64,000 bases of DNA from Beijerinckiaceae bacterium (GCA_947475995.1 CANJNI010000004.1:116354-180353); one strand, 5' to 3'; counted from the stretch's first letter, positions 46,899 through 56,710 are shown. Program-made: numbers and translations. Notes: generated by a model from the sequence alone, not told the origin.

Positions 46899-48383
46899 AT
46901 GCGTTCGACGCAGGATTGCGACGTGATTGTCATTGGCGCGGGCAGCGCAGCCTTCGAGGCAGCCATTGCGGCCAGGGAGGCCGGGGCGGAGCGTGTGGTC
47001 ATGCTCGAAAAGGCCCCAGAGGATCAGTTCGGCGGCAATGCCCGGTTCTCCCACACGGGCTTCCGCTTCGTTCATTCCGGCGCCGAGGAAATCCGCGAGT
47101 TCATCCCCCAGATCGAGGAAGAACGTTTCCGCCGGATGGTGATCCCGCCCTACACGCGCCAGCAGTTTCTGGACGATCTCAATCGCGTCACCCAGAACCG
47201 CATCGACCCGGTGCTGGCCGCAGCGCTCGTGGATCGCTCCAATGCCGCCGTGCACTGGATGCGCAAGGTCGGCGTGAAATGGGAGAACGAGAAGGTCACC
47301 AAGGTCGGCGACAAGCTCTATATGGAGCCGGGCATCAACATTCACCCGGTCGGCGGCGGCCTCGGCATGTTGCTGTCGTTGCGCGAGATCGCGCTCGGGA
47401 TGGGGATCGACATCCGCTACGAATCCCGCGTCCGCGCGTTCCACGGCAACGACCGGCGCATTGAGGGCGTGCGGGTCTCTACCCCGGAAGGCGAATATGA
47501 TATGTCCGCGCGCTCCATCGTCTGCTGCAGCGGCGGCTTTCAGGCCAGCGCCGCCATGCGGGCGCGCTACCTTGGCGGCAACACGGATTTCGTGAAGGTG
47601 CGCGGCAGTCGCCACAACACCGGCGAGGTGCTGCACATGTTGCTGGATCTCGGGGCGGCTTCAGCCGGGCATTGGCAGGGCGCGCATATGACGCCCATCG
47701 ACTCGAACGCTCCGGCGGTCGAGACGCCCGTGATGCATGGCGGCCGCGGCAATTCGATGAACCGGTACGATTATATCTACGGCATCACCGTCAACCAGCT
47801 CGGCCGCCGCTTCTACGACGAAGGCGAGGCGAAGATTTCCTACACCTACGCCAAGACCGGCCGCGCCGTGCTGCAGGAGCCGTCGGGCGTCGCCTACCAG
47901 ATCTATGACCAGACCGGGATCGACTATTTCCGCCACGGCCGCGACTATCCGGCGACCATGGTGGAGGCCGACACGATCGCCGAACTTGCCGTCAAGATCG
48001 GAATACAGCCCGACGTGCTGGTGGATGAAGTCGCTCGCTTCAACGCCGCCTGCCGCCGGGATGTGGCGTTCGACGCCAGTGGTCCGGACGGCAAGGGCAC
48101 CGTGGGACTGGAGATCCCCAAATCAAACTGGGCGACCCCCATCGAGAAAGGTCCCTTCCGCGCCTATCCGATCACCACCGGAGTCACATTCTCCTTCGGC
48201 GGCCTCAAGATCGACGATCAGGCGCGGGTGCTCTCGACCAGTTTCGAGCCGATCAGGGGGCTTTATGCGTCGGGCGACGTGGTGGGTCTCTTCTTCCACA
48301 ACTACCCGTCCTGCACGGGCCAGACCCGCAATGCAGTTTTCAGCACGCTGGCGGGGCAGGGGGCCGCACAGCTCGCCAACTGA
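46899..48383 (+). CDS. FAD-dependent dehydrogenase, tricarballylate dehydrogenase (TcuA)-like
   Basis: A 494-residue flavoprotein of the fumarate reductase/succinate dehydrogenase flavoprotein group: N-terminal Rossmann motif VIVIGAGSAAFEAAIAARE, and C-terminal GLYASGDVVG with a substrate region ending SCTGQTRNAVFSTLAGQGAA. In Salmonella, TcuA oxidises tricarballylate to cis-aconitate. Neither tcuB nor tcuC is adjacent, so the substrate assignment is tentative. It may use another carboxylic acid or steroid. Confidence 0.8.
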   Translation: MRSTQDCDVIVIGAGSAAFEAAIAAREAGAERVVMLEKAPEDQFGGNARFSHTGFRFVHSGAEEIREFIPQIEEERFRRMVIPPYTRQQFLDDLNRVTQNRIDPVLAAALVDRSNAAVHWMRKVGVKWENEKVTKVGDKLYMEPGINIHPVGGGLGMLLSLREIALGMGIDIRYESRVRAFHGNDRRIEGVRVSTPEGEYDMSARSIVCCSGGFQASAAMRARYLGGNTDFVKVRGSRHNTGEVLHMLLDLGAASAGHWQGAHMTPIDSNAPAVETPVMHGGRGNSMNRYDYIYGITVNQLGRRFYDEGEAKISYTYAKTGRAVLQEPSGVAYQIYDQTGIDYFRHGRDYPATMVEADTIAELAVKIGIQPDVLVDEVARFNAACRRDVAFDASGPDGKGTVGLEIPKSNWATPIEKGPFRAYPITTGVTFSFGGLKIDDQARVLSTSFEPIRGLYASGDVVGLFFHNYPSCTGQTRNAVFSTLAGQGAAQLAN

Positions 48384-48418
48384 CCGCCCGCATGGTTAAC
48401 GGAATCTTTATCGCCCCG

Positions 48419-48446
48419 CTTCAGTCTCCGGCGACGGAGACTGAAG
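48419..48446 (+). promoter_or_regulatory. RBS-sequestering hairpin directly before the DUF599 start
   Basis: CTTCAGTCTCCG (48419-48430) is a perfect 12-bp complement of CGGAGACTGAAG (48435-48446), with a GCGA tetraloop. The ATG of the next gene follows at once. The Shine-Dalgarno GGAG (48436-48439) is inside the stem, so the folded mRNA would block initiation. No T-run follows, so it is not a simple terminator of the upstream gene. Confidence 0.75.
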
Positions 48447-49142
48447 ATGACCGGACTTTCGACTCTCGACGCCGTGGCGCTGATGGTTTTCGGCCTTGCC
48501 TGGGCGACCTACCACTTCGCGATCGAGCGTGACGGCGGCAAGAGCCTCAATCACGTGATGAACGGCTACCGCGTGCGCTGGATGCTCGAAATGGCGGAGC
48601 GCGACCAGCGCATGGTCGACTCCAGCATCATGTCGACGCTGCAGAACGGTACGGCGTTCTTTGCATCGACGTCCCTGCTGGCGATGGGCGGCACGATCAC
48701 GATCCTGCGCTCGACGGACGATGTGCAGCGTATCTTCAGCGATCTGCCATTGGGGTTGGTCGCCTCGCGCGGCCTGTGGGAAATGAAGGTGATCGGCCTG
48801 CTGCTGATCTTCGGCTATGCCTTCTTCAAGTTCTCTTGGTCGTATCGCCTGTTCAATTATGCGGCCGTTCTGATCGGCGCCACGCCGCCCAAGAGCGCGC
48901 CGGACGCCCAGGCGCGCCGCGCCACCGCCCTGCGGGCGGCGCAGATGAACATCGTGGCCGGCAAACATTTCACGCGCGGGCAACGCGCCTTCTTTTTCGC
49001 GCTCGCCTATATGGGCTGGTTCCTCGGACCCTATTTCTTCATGGCCACGACCGGAGCCGTGCTGGTCGTCATGTGGCTGCGGCAATATGCATCCGACGCA
49101 AGCCGTGCAGTAACTGACATCGAGGACCCCGACATCGCTTGA
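48447..49142 (+). CDS. DUF599 family membrane protein
   Basis: A 231-residue integral membrane protein with about four TM helices (near 8-26, 70-90, 110-130, 185-220) and the DUF599 blocks NGYRVRWM and FFASTSLLAMGG. Function is unknown in the family. Translation is probably gated by the hairpin that ends at its start codon. Confidence 0.85.
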   Translation: MTGLSTLDAVALMVFGLAWATYHFAIERDGGKSLNHVMNGYRVRWMLEMAERDQRMVDSSIMSTLQNGTAFFASTSLLAMGGTITILRSTDDVQRIFSDLPLGLVASRGLWEMKVIGLLLIFGYAFFKFSWSYRLFNYAAVLIGATPPKSAPDAQARRATALRAAQMNIVAGKHFTRGQRAFFFALAYMGWFLGPYFFMATTGAVLVVMWLRQYASDASRAVTDIEDPDIA

Positions 49143-49173
49143 CCCGCGGGCCGCGCCGCCCCATCAGCATTTC

Positions 49174-49470
49174 ATGTCCAGCGACTCAACTTCACCGGCC
49201 GCGCCGGAGTCCACGCTTCCTGCCGTCATCGTAACGCTTTGCGCGGAGGCGGGTCCAGGCAAGACTATTTGTCCGACAGACGCCGCCAAGGCCTATGCGC
49301 ACGAACGCGGCGAGGATGAACTCGCCTGGCGCGAATGGCTGACGAAAGTTCGCCGCAGCGCCGTCGATCTCGCGCGCGAAGGAAGGCTCGTCATCTATCG
49401 CAAGGGCAAGCCGGTCGATCCGAACGATTTTCGCGGCGTCTATCGCCTGGGGCTGCCGCGCAGCGAGTGA
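49174..49470 (+). CDS. DUF3253 domain protein
   Basis: A 98-residue protein matching the small DUF3253 winged-helix-like fold: TICPTDAAKAYA, WREWLTKVRRSAVDLAREGRLVIYRKGKPVDP and FRGVYRLG. Its role is unknown. It follows the DUF599 gene by 31 bases and ends exactly at the stop of the convergent YdcF gene. Confidence 0.8.
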   Translation: MSSDSTSPAAPESTLPAVIVTLCAEAGPGKTICPTDAAKAYAHERGEDELAWREWLTKVRRSAVDLAREGRLVIYRKGKPVDPNDFRGVYRLGLPRSE

Positions 49471-50262
49471 TCATGGCGCGGGAAAAAGCTCGCTCGTCTT
49501 CCCGGTCAGGTAATAGGCCGCCAAACCGATGTATTCGCGAACCGCGCGATCCAGCAGGTGCAGGCCGAGGCCGGCTTCATAGGATGGCGTCAGACGAACG
49601 CGGGCGCGCAGCGTGTTGTAGTCGGCCGGAAACGGAATGACGTCGAAACCCACCTTGCGGAAAATGCCGACGGAGCGCGGCATGTGGAAGGCCGACGTCA
49701 CCAGCGCCCATCGTTCGCCCGCCATAGGTTGAACGAGGTCGCGGGTCATGACCGCGTTCTCCCAGGTGTTGCGCGAACGGTCTTCGAACGCCATCCGTTC
49801 CGGCGCGAGCCCCTGATCGAGAAAGAACCGCCGCGCCGCATCGGCTTCCGTTTCCGCATGCTCCGAGATTCGGCCCGAACCTCCGGTGAAGACCAGCCGC
49901 GCCTCCGGAAACCTGCGCGCCAGAAGCGCGGCTTCGGTCATCCGCGTCCCGCTTTCGGCGAGCTGGGCCAGACTGCGATCCGCCGAAATGACTTCATCCA
50001 TGGCGCCGCCGAGCACGACGATTCCGTCCAGCCTGTCTGGCAGAGCCGGGCGTGGAAAGCGGTTCTCCAGCGGACGCAGCATTTCAAGGCCGAGCGGCAG
50101 CGAACCGAAGGAGAGGTAAAGCACGGCCGCCAGAGCTGCCGTGAAGCGCGCCTGTCTGGCGAACCGCGTGAAGAGCCCGACCGCAGACAGCACAAGGAGT
50201 GCGCCGATAAAATTCGACGGCGCTGCCATGGCCCAGAGGATTTTTGAAAACCAGAAGAACAT
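49471..50262 (-). CDS. YdcF/ElyC (DUF218) family protein
   Basis: A 263-residue membrane protein: two N-terminal TM helices (about 10-30, 40-60), then the DUF218 domain with DGIVVLGGA, FTGGSG, EDRSRNTWENA and VTSAFHMPRS. ElyC in E. coli is linked to lipid carrier and peptidoglycan metabolism, YdcF to SAM binding; the closer match is ElyC-like by the TM layout. Confidence 0.85.
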   Translation of the reverse strand: MFFWFSKILWAMAAPSNFIGALLVLSAVGLFTRFARQARFTAALAAVLYLSFGSLPLGLEMLRPLENRFPRPALPDRLDGIVVLGGAMDEVISADRSLAQLAESGTRMTEAALLARRFPEARLVFTGGSGRISEHAETEADAARRFFLDQGLAPERMAFEDRSRNTWENAVMTRDLVQPMAGERWALVTSAFHMPRSVGIFRKVGFDVIPFPADYNTLRARVRLTPSYEAGLGLHLLDRAVREYIGLAAYYLTGKTSELFPAP

Positions 50263-50441
50263 GTGTTGCCGCCTGAGCCCGTCACCGCCTTCATAAAGGA
50301 TGATGAATGAACTTTAACTGTTTCTTTCCCTTGATTGCATGCGGCCCGGCCGGTTTTGCGGACCTGTAACCAGCGGCACAGATTTGGCGCCTAGTTTCGC
50401 AAGGGAACGAACAAGTTAGGCTACGGGGCAGGAGCAGCTTG

Positions 50442-52391
50442 ATGCTCAAAAAGGTTCTTGACGGCGCAAGGGGCCTTTGGGACGGCGATCTGACTCTCTT
50501 CGGAGCGCCGCCGGTCGACGAATTCACGCGCGGCCGTTTGCGCGCCGAGCAGATCGGTTCGGTCGTCCGCTACACGCCGGCCATCATGATGGCCAACGTC
50601 TTCAACGCGCTGGTGCTCGTTGTGGCCATGTGGGACGCTCCGGTCGCCAACCTTGTGCATCTGTGGGCCTTTTGTCTCATCACGATGTGCGTCTACGTTT
50701 ACCTGCGCCGTCGGGGAGACCCCGGCAAGCACCGGCCCAAGACCGCTTCGCCGCGCGGCATCCGGCACGCCGCTCTTTATGCCTTCATCATCGGCTGCCT
50801 CTGGACGGTCGTGCCGCTGCAATTCTTCGAGGCTTCCTCCTATCAGGGGCAGTTGATCATCCTGTGCCTCAGCACCGGCATGATCTGCGCCGGGGCCTTC
50901 GTGCTGTCGACGATTCCTTCCGCCGCAATCGCCTTCACGACGCCGCTGGCCTTCGGCTTCGCGGTCACAGTCCTCCAGATGGGGCAGCCGGTCTACCTGC
51001 TCGTCTCCGTCCTGACGATCGTGTACGCATTCGTGCTGACGCGCGCGGTCGCCACTCATGCGTTGCAGCTTCTCGCGCGCGTGGTCGCGCAGGTCGAAAG
51101 CGAACTGGCGGCGCAGACGGATTCCCTCACCGGCCTGCCGAATCGTGTCGCCTTCCGCGAGGAACTCAACAGCGCTCTCTCCCGTCTCGCCCGCTACGGC
51201 GAGGGCTTTGCGGTTCTCTACATCGATCTCGATGACTTCAAGAGCGTCAATGATCAGCTGGGACACGCGGCCGGCGATGATCTTCTGGCGCAGTCGGCAG
51301 ATCGCATGCGGGCCTGTCTGCGCGACATAGATTGCGTCGCCAGACTGTCCGGAGATGAATTCGCCATCATCGCTGCTGCCGTCAAGGAGCCGGTTCAGGC
51401 CATGGTGGTGGCCGAGCGTCTGGTGCGGGCTTTTTCGTCGCCGTTCATGGTCGGCGGCGCGCGGATCACGTCTCGCATCAGCATCGGCATTGCGATTGCC
51501 CCCTTTGACGGACAGGACGCCGAAACCCTGCTCAAGAAAGCCGATACGGCGCTCTACAGTTCGAAGCGCGACCGGCGCGGCCATTTCCAGTTCTTCCAGA
51601 GCGAACTCGACGCGCAGGCCCAGCACCGCATCGCGATGGAAAAGGAGCTGCGCGAAGCCATCGCGCATCGTCAGCTTGCGCTTGCCTTCCAGCCCTTCGT
51701 GGACATGCGCACCCGGCGGGTGACGGGCTTCGAGGCGCTTCTGCGCTGGGATCATCCCACGCGCGGACCGATCTGCCCGCTCGACTTCATCCCCGTTGCG
51801 GAGAAAACCGGCTGCATTCAGGAGATCGGCGAATTCGTCATCGGCGAAGCGATCCGCACCGCAGCCACATGGCCGGATCATCTGCGCATCGCGATCAATT
51901 TCTCGCCCGATCAGTTGCGTTCGATGAGCATCGTGCCGCTGGTGCTAGGCCTGCTGAAAGACTCGGGCCTGCAGCCATCGCGCCTTGAAATCGAGATCAC
52001 CGAATCTGCAGTCGTCGCAGAAAGCCAGCAGGCCATCGAGATTCTGCAAGCCCTTCGGGGCGCCGGCGTACGCATCGCGCTCGACGATTTCGGCACCGGC
52101 TATTCATCGCTGAATTACCTGCGCAAGCTGCCGCTCGACCGCATCAAGATCGACCGCGCCTTCATCGGCGACATGATCGAACATCCCGACTGCACCGCCA
52201 TCGTGAAGGCCGTCATCGGCCTTGCGGCCGATCTCGGCATGGATGTCACGGCGGAAGGCGTCGAAACGGAAAACCAGTACGACAGTCTCGCGGCGCTTTC
52301 CTGCCACGAGGCGCAGGGCTATCTGCTCAGCCGTCCTGTGCGGGCTGACGCCGTTCACAAGATCATTCAGGATCAGGCGCTGGCCGCCTGA
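50442..52391 (+). CDS. Membrane GGDEF-EAL cyclic-di-GMP protein
   Basis: A 649-residue protein that makes and/or breaks cyclic di-GMP. The N-terminus (1-200) has about five or six TM helices. The GGDEF domain has SGDEF near residue 303 and a conserved allosteric I-site RDID five residues upstream; the EAL domain has EALLRW near 430 and conserved later EAL motifs (NFSPDQL, DDFGTGYSS, KIDRAF). Both active sites look intact, so it may be bifunctional. The start is the ATG with GGAG at seven bases; an in-frame TTG precedes it directly. Confidence 0.9.
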   Translation: MLKKVLDGARGLWDGDLTLFGAPPVDEFTRGRLRAEQIGSVVRYTPAIMMANVFNALVLVVAMWDAPVANLVHLWAFCLITMCVYVYLRRRGDPGKHRPKTASPRGIRHAALYAFIIGCLWTVVPLQFFEASSYQGQLIILCLSTGMICAGAFVLSTIPSAAIAFTTPLAFGFAVTVLQMGQPVYLLVSVLTIVYAFVLTRAVATHALQLLARVVAQVESELAAQTDSLTGLPNRVAFREELNSALSRLARYGEGFAVLYIDLDDFKSVNDQLGHAAGDDLLAQSADRMRACLRDIDCVARLSGDEFAIIAAAVKEPVQAMVVAERLVRAFSSPFMVGGARITSRISIGIAIAPFDGQDAETLLKKADTALYSSKRDRRGHFQFFQSELDAQAQHRIAMEKELREAIAHRQLALAFQPFVDMRTRRVTGFEALLRWDHPTRGPICPLDFIPVAEKTGCIQEIGEFVIGEAIRTAATWPDHLRIAINFSPDQLRSMSIVPLVLGLLKDSGLQPSRLEIEITESAVVAESQQAIEILQALRGAGVRIALDDFGTGYSSLNYLRKLPLDRIKIDRAFIGDMIEHPDCTAIVKAVIGLAADLGMDVTAEGVETENQYDSLAALSCHEAQGYLLSRPVRADAVHKIIQDQALAA

Positions 52392-53164
52392 TCCAGCACT
52401 TCGCCTTCGAAGATCACCTGATCGGCCCACTGGCGCGCGGCTTCCAGCTGGTGCGGCTTGCGCACCGTCCAGGCCATCAGGGGAATTCCAATGCCGCTGC
52501 GGCACAGGAACGGAACCGCATCCGGAAGATCGTCGACGCAATAGGACAGGAAATCCGGTACGGTTTCCCGATAATGCAGGAAGTTCGCGAGCGCGAAGCG
52601 CGCCTCGTCATCCAGCACCGACCATTCGTCCGCCGGATCGTCATAGTCGGCCTGCGCCACCATGCCGAGCGGCGTGTAGCGAATGCGCAGCGGACGTCTG
52701 TTGCGGTGAAGATAGGCCATCGCGACGGGATCGAAACTCTTCAGCGCCACCGGTCCCGCATAGGCTGCGGTGACGGCCGCCACACGCTCCGCCAGCCGCA
52801 GGTCGCCGTCGAAGCGGCTTTTGATTTCGCAGATCACCGGGACGCGACGGTCGATCAGCTGAAGAAAATCGTGCAGCGTCAGCACCCGGTCAGCGCTGTG
52901 TCGCAATGTGCATTCCGTCAGAAACCGGGCAGGGCGCGCATCGACTCGCCCGGTCTCGCCGGTGAGCCTGTCGAGCGTGTAATCATGAAACACCATCGCC
53001 TCGCCATCGGCGCTGATCTGCACATCGCATTCGATCGCGTAGCGTTTGTCGACGGCGGCGCGAGCCGCAGAGGCCGAGTTTTCGATAATTCCACGCGCCT
53101 GATTGTGCAGCCCGCGATGGGCTACGGGTCTCGCGGTCAGCCATCCGGGGCGAAAAACCGACAT
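52373..53164 (-). CDS. Glycerophosphodiester phosphodiesterase
   Basis: A 263-residue GDPD-family hydrolase, cleaving glycerophosphodiesters to glycerol-3-phosphate and alcohols. Motifs: AHRGLHNQ (catalytic His), IECDVQ (metal ligands), VFHDYTLDRLT (second catalytic His), EIKS and MAWTVR. No signal peptide, so cytoplasmic. It overlaps the preceding gene's 3' end by 19 bases on the opposite strand, and its start overlaps the stop of the upstream ridA by one base. Confidence 0.88.
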   Translation of the reverse strand: MSVFRPGWLTARPVAHRGLHNQARGIIENSASAARAAVDKRYAIECDVQISADGEAMVFHDYTLDRLTGETGRVDARPARFLTECTLRHSADRVLTLHDFLQLIDRRVPVICEIKSRFDGDLRLAERVAAVTAAYAGPVALKSFDPVAMAYLHRNRRPLRIRYTPLGMVAQADYDDPADEWSVLDDEARFALANFLHYRETVPDFLSYCVDDLPDAVPFLCRSGIGIPLMAWTVRKPHQLEAARQWADQVIFEGEVLDQAASA

Positions 53165-53628
53165 CAGGCGATCTCGAAGGTGGCTTCGATCTCCACCGCC
53201 GCGCCGAGCGGAAGTTGAGCGACCCCGACAGCCGAGCGCGCATGGCGTCCCTTGTCGCCCAATGAGGCGACCATGAAGTCTGATGCGCCGTTCACGACGG
53301 CCGGGATCGCCGGAAAGTCATTTTGCACGGCCACGAAGCCGGTGAGGCGCACGCAGCGCGCGATCTGCTCCAGCGACCCCAGGGCGGCCTTCGCCTGCGC
53401 CAGAACATTGATGGCGCAGAGCCGCGCCGCAGCCTGCCCCTGTGCAACATCGAGCTCGCCCAGCTTGCCCACACAGCCCGCGTCGATCCCACCGTTCCCC
53501 ATAGGCAATTGACCGGAAATGAACAGCAGCTTGCCGCTGATCACATAGGGCACATAATTGGCCACGGGGGCCGCCGGGGTCGGCAGGCGAACGCCCATGG
53601 CGGCCAGACGGTGTTCGACTTCGCTCAT
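53164..53628 (-). CDS. RidA family protein (YjgF/YER057c)
   Basis: A 154-residue protein with the RidA fold: VPYVISGKLLFISGQLP, the RLTGFVAVQNDF block and VGVAQLPLGAAVEIEATFEIA. This is the longer RidA-like subgroup; the catalytic arginine of the imine deaminase is not seen in the usual RVRV place (it reads SAVGVAQLP), so it may not deaminate. I chose the ATG encoding MSEVEHRL, with GAGG upstream. Probably co-transcribed with the GDPD gene. Confidence 0.82.
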   Translation of the reverse strand: MSEVEHRLAAMGVRLPTPAAPVANYVPYVISGKLLFISGQLPMGNGGIDAGCVGKLGELDVAQGQAAARLCAINVLAQAKAALGSLEQIARCVRLTGFVAVQNDFPAIPAVVNGASDFMVASLGDKGRHARSAVGVAQLPLGAAVEIEATFEIA

Positions 53629-53746
53629 GGAGCCTCGCGGGATTGTGAGTCCGGCTTGTTTTCGCAGGTTGCGCTTGCGCCGCCAAACCCTAATTTCGCC
53701 ATGTGCCGAATGCATTGCAGGACGATTCGGCTTCGGAGGTTTTTGG

Positions 53747-54571
53747 ATGGCGATCGCCACAAGGTTTGGATACGCGCTGGCTGGGGCGATCGCAGGCTTG
53801 GCTTTGACGCCTGCCTTTGCGGCCAACATGCCGCTCGCGTCCCATCGCGCTGTCTATGATCTCAGCCTGCTGAGCTCGAAAGGCGACAACGCGCCCTCCA
53901 GTGCGCGCGGGCGCATCGTGTTCGAGTTCAACGGCACGGCCTGCGAGGGCTATGCGGTCACGTTCCGTCAGGTCACCGAGATGCAGTCGGCCGAGGGCGA
54001 GACGATGGTCTCCGACATGCGTTCGACCACTTTCGAGGAAGGCGACGGCAACGGCCTCAACTTCAAGATCGAGACGACCAACAATGGCGGTCGTCCCGAA
54101 GTGATCGACGGCCGCGCGGTGAAATCCGACGGCGCGCTGTCGCTTGATCTGCGAAGCCCCAGCCGCGAGAAGCTCGATCTCGGCACGGATGTCGTGTTCC
54201 CGACCGACCAGATCCTGCGCCTCGTGGAAGCCGCAAAGGGCGGCGCGCGCACGGTCGACATGAATATTTTCGACGGTTCTGACACCGGCAAGAAAATCTA
54301 CGCGACCCTGACGGTGATCGGACGCGAGGCTTCCAATCCTCCCTCCGAAAAGCCCGCGCAGATCGACGCCATGAAGAATGTGCGGCGCTGGCCCGTCGTG
54401 ATCAGCTTCTTCGACACCGGCAAGACCAGCGATACGCCGAACTATACGCTCGGCTTCGATCTTTATGAGAACGGCGTTTCGGGCGCCCTGCGTCTGGACT
54501 ACGGCCAATTTGTCCTGAAGGGCGAGCTCAGTGCGCTCGACATGCTGGCGTCAGGCGCTTGCGAGAAGTAA
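53747..54571 (+). CDS. eipB: Periplasmic cell-envelope integrity protein EipB (DUF1849)
   Basis: A 274-residue exported protein with a signal peptide (cleavage after AFAAN), a beta-spiral DUF1849 domain and two cysteines, one in GTACEGY and one in the C-terminal SGACEK, that form the conserved disulfide of Brucella EipB. EipB maintains envelope integrity. GGAGG seven bases upstream fixes the start; a longer frame is unlikely. Confidence 0.88.
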   Translation: MAIATRFGYALAGAIAGLALTPAFAANMPLASHRAVYDLSLLSSKGDNAPSSARGRIVFEFNGTACEGYAVTFRQVTEMQSAEGETMVSDMRSTTFEEGDGNGLNFKIETTNNGGRPEVIDGRAVKSDGALSLDLRSPSREKLDLGTDVVFPTDQILRLVEAAKGGARTVDMNIFDGSDTGKKIYATLTVIGREASNPPSEKPAQIDAMKNVRRWPVVISFFDTGKTSDTPNYTLGFDLYENGVSGALRLDYGQFVLKGELSALDMLASGACEK

Positions 54572-54599
54572 CTCGCGCGCGGTGAGCCGCCAGCGCACT

Positions 54600-55904
54600 T
54601 CAAGGTTTCCTCTCTTCGCCCTTCCGGGCGCCCCCGAAGCCCAGACCGCGCACCACAGCATCGCGCCCAAACTTCGCCCGCAGCGCGTCGATAGCGGCTT
54701 CCTTGGCTTTCTCCTTCGCCAGTCCGGTATCGACGAGATCGCCCCGGTCGGCCTCCGTCGCATCCGCCAGATGGCCGACCCCGATTCCGATCAGCCGGAA
54801 TTGTGCGCCGTCCGCTTCCAGCGCCAGCAATTCGCGCCCCGCCTCAAAGATGCGGCCGGCGAGCTGCGTCGGTTCCGGCAGCATGCGGGCGCGGGTGCGC
54901 AGGCGGAAGTCGCGGGTCTTGAGTTTCAACGTCACATTCCCGCCCGAAAGGCCGCTGGATTTCAACCGCGCCGAGACCTTTTCGCTCAACCACAGCAGGC
55001 GTTTTTCCAGCTCTCCGAGGTCGGAAATATCGGTGTCGAAGGTGGTCTCCGACGAAACGCTTTTCGCATCGCGCTCCGGCGAGACGCTTCGCGTGTCGAT
55101 GCCGTTGGCGAGACGCCAGAGCCGCTGCCCTTCCGGTCCGAGCTTGCGCATCAGATCGGTTTCGTCGCAGCGCTGGAGATCCCCGATTGTCGAAAAACCG
55201 TCGCGTTGAAGGCGCTCCTGCGCCACCTTTCCGACGCCCCAGATCATGCCCACGGGTTTGTCGGCGAGGAAGCCTTTCGCCTCCTGCTTGCCGATGATGG
55301 AAAAGCCGCGCGGCTTGTCGAGATCGGACGCGATCTTCGCCAGAAATTTGCAGTAGCTCAGCCCGACCGAGACCGTGATGCCGATCTCCTTTTCGATCCG
55401 CTGCGCCATGCGCGCCAGCGTCACGGCGGGACTGGCGTGGTGAAGCCGCTCCGTGCCGGAAAGGTCGAGAAAGGCCTCGTCGATCGAGATGGGCTCCACG
55501 AGCGGCGTGAGCTCAAGCATCATGGCCCGCACCTGCCGGCCCACGGATACGTATTTGGCCATGTCGGGCTTGACGATCTTCGCATCGGGGCAAAGCGACC
55601 GCGCCTTGAACATCGGCATGGCGGAGCGCACCCCGTAGGTGCGGGCGATATAGCAGCAGGTCGAGACCACGCCGCGCACGCCGCCGCCGATGATCACCGG
55701 ATGGTCGCGCAGGGAAGGATCATCGCGTTTCTCGACGGCTGCATAAAAGGCGTCGCAGTCGATATGCGCGATGGACAGGGCGTCGCGCTCCGGGTGCCAC
55801 ATGAGGCGTGGCGAGCCGCAATGCGAACAGCGCGATGGCGGCCCGTTGACGCCCGCCTTCGTCTCCCGAAGGCAATCGCGGCACAGGACGCCTGCAGCGC
55901 TCAT
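54600..55904 (-). CDS. dinB: DNA polymerase IV with N-terminal zinc ribbon
   Basis: Y-family translesion polymerase of 434 residues. Catalytic carboxylates lie in [12 protein letters not shown] and SIDEAFLDL, followed by thumb and little-finger domains. An extra N-terminal 45 residues contain CRDC and CSHCG, a probable zinc ribbon typical of Hyphomicrobiales DinB. No clear beta-clamp motif is seen at the basic C-terminus (RKGEERKP). The gene is coupled to DUF3572 by an ATGA overlap. Confidence 0.92.
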   Translation of the reverse strand: MSAAGVLCRDCLRETKAGVNGPPSRCSHCGSPRLMWHPERDALSIAHIDCDAFYAAVEKRDDPSLRDHPVIIGGGVRGVVSTCCYIARTYGVRSAMPMFKARSLCPDAKIVKPDMAKYVSVGRQVRAMMLELTPLVEPISIDEAFLDLSGTERLHHASPAVTLARMAQRIEKEIGITVSVGLSYCKFLAKIASDLDKPRGFSIIGKQEAKGFLADKPVGMIWGVGKVAQERLQRDGFSTIGDLQRCDETDLMRKLGPEGQRLWRLANGIDTRSVSPERDAKSVSSETTFDTDISDLGELEKRLLWLSEKVSARLKSSGLSGGNVTLKLKTRDFRLRTRARMLPEPTQLAGRIFEAGRELLALEADGAQFRLIGIGVGHLADATEADRGDLVDTGLAKEKAKEAAIDALRAKFGRDAVVRGLGFGGARKGEERKP

Positions 55905-56221
55905 ATGGAAGGTTCGTATCCGTCTCGGCCCGCCAGAAGCGCGCAGGCCCGCGCAACCTCCTCGGGCGATTTCCCCGCATTGGCCGCAAATGTGACCAGC
56001 AGGCTGTCGTCTGACGCAATGTGGTCCAGAACGCCTGCCAGAAAGCCCGGCTGGCGGGCCGCCCCGCGAAGGCCGGACGGGTCGATCCCGGACAGTTCCA
56101 CAAACCGGCTCAGGCGCTCGGAATCGCCGGCCAGAAACCCGAGCGCCTCGACCGCGACCGCCTCTGCGGCGTCGATGGCGTCCTGGCGACGAAGGCGTTG
56201 CGGTTTCAAGGAGTTCTCCAC
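55901..56221 (-). CDS. DUF3572 family protein
   Basis: A 106-residue helical protein with the DUF3572 blocks [26 protein letters not shown] and [25 protein letters not shown] (cited in parts here as LGFLAGD and PGFLAGVLD). Function unknown. It is the first gene of a dinB operon and divergent from divK; this divK / DUF3572 / dinB order is a common Hyphomicrobiales arrangement. Confidence 0.85.
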   Translation of the reverse strand: MENSLKPQRLRRQDAIDAAEAVAVEALGFLAGDSERLSRFVELSGIDPSGLRGAARQPGFLAGVLDHIASDDSLLVTFAANAGKSPEEVARACALLAGRDGYEPSI

Positions 56222-56326
56222 AGGTTCCGGCCGATTGTCATTTCGTCAATGTTCGTCCGTTAAAAACGTAAGAGCGCGCAACCGACTCGCACCGGGTTTC
56301 CGGCCCGCGAGACGACTGGAAATCAG

Positions 56327-56698
56327 ATGCCCAAAACCGTCCTCATCGTAGAAGACAACGAGCTGAATATGAAGCTCTTCAACGATCTTCTGGAGGCGCA
56401 TGGCTATACGACCGTGCAGACCCGGAACGGGGTGGAGGCTGTCGAACTCGCGCGCAAGCACAAGCCCGACCTGATCCTCATGGATATCCAGCTGCCGGAA
56501 GTGTCCGGACTGCAGGTGACCCAGTGGATCAAGGACGACGAAGACCTACGCCATATTCCGGTGATCGCCATTACGGCCTTCGCCATGAAGGGCGATGAGG
56601 AGAAGATCCGGCAGGGCGGATGCGAAGCCTACCTGTCCAAGCCCATTTCGGTGGTCAAGTTTCTTGAAACGGTCCGTAATTATCTCGGTGATAAGTAA
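56327..56698 (+). CDS. divK: Single-domain response regulator DivK
   Basis: A 123-residue receiver without output domain. Phosphoacceptor D53 in [13 protein letters not shown], acidic pocket E9-D10 and K in LSKPISV are all present. DivK controls polarity and cell-cycle signalling via DivJ, PleC and CckA. Its position 12 bases upstream of pleD confirms the identification. Confidence 0.93.
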   Translation: MPKTVLIVEDNELNMKLFNDLLEAHGYTTVQTRNGVEAVELARKHKPDLILMDIQLPEVSGLQVTQWIKDDEDLRHIPVIAITAFAMKGDEEKIRQGGCEAYLSKPISVVKFLETVRNYLGDK

Positions 56699-56710
56699 GG
56701 AATTGCCCGC

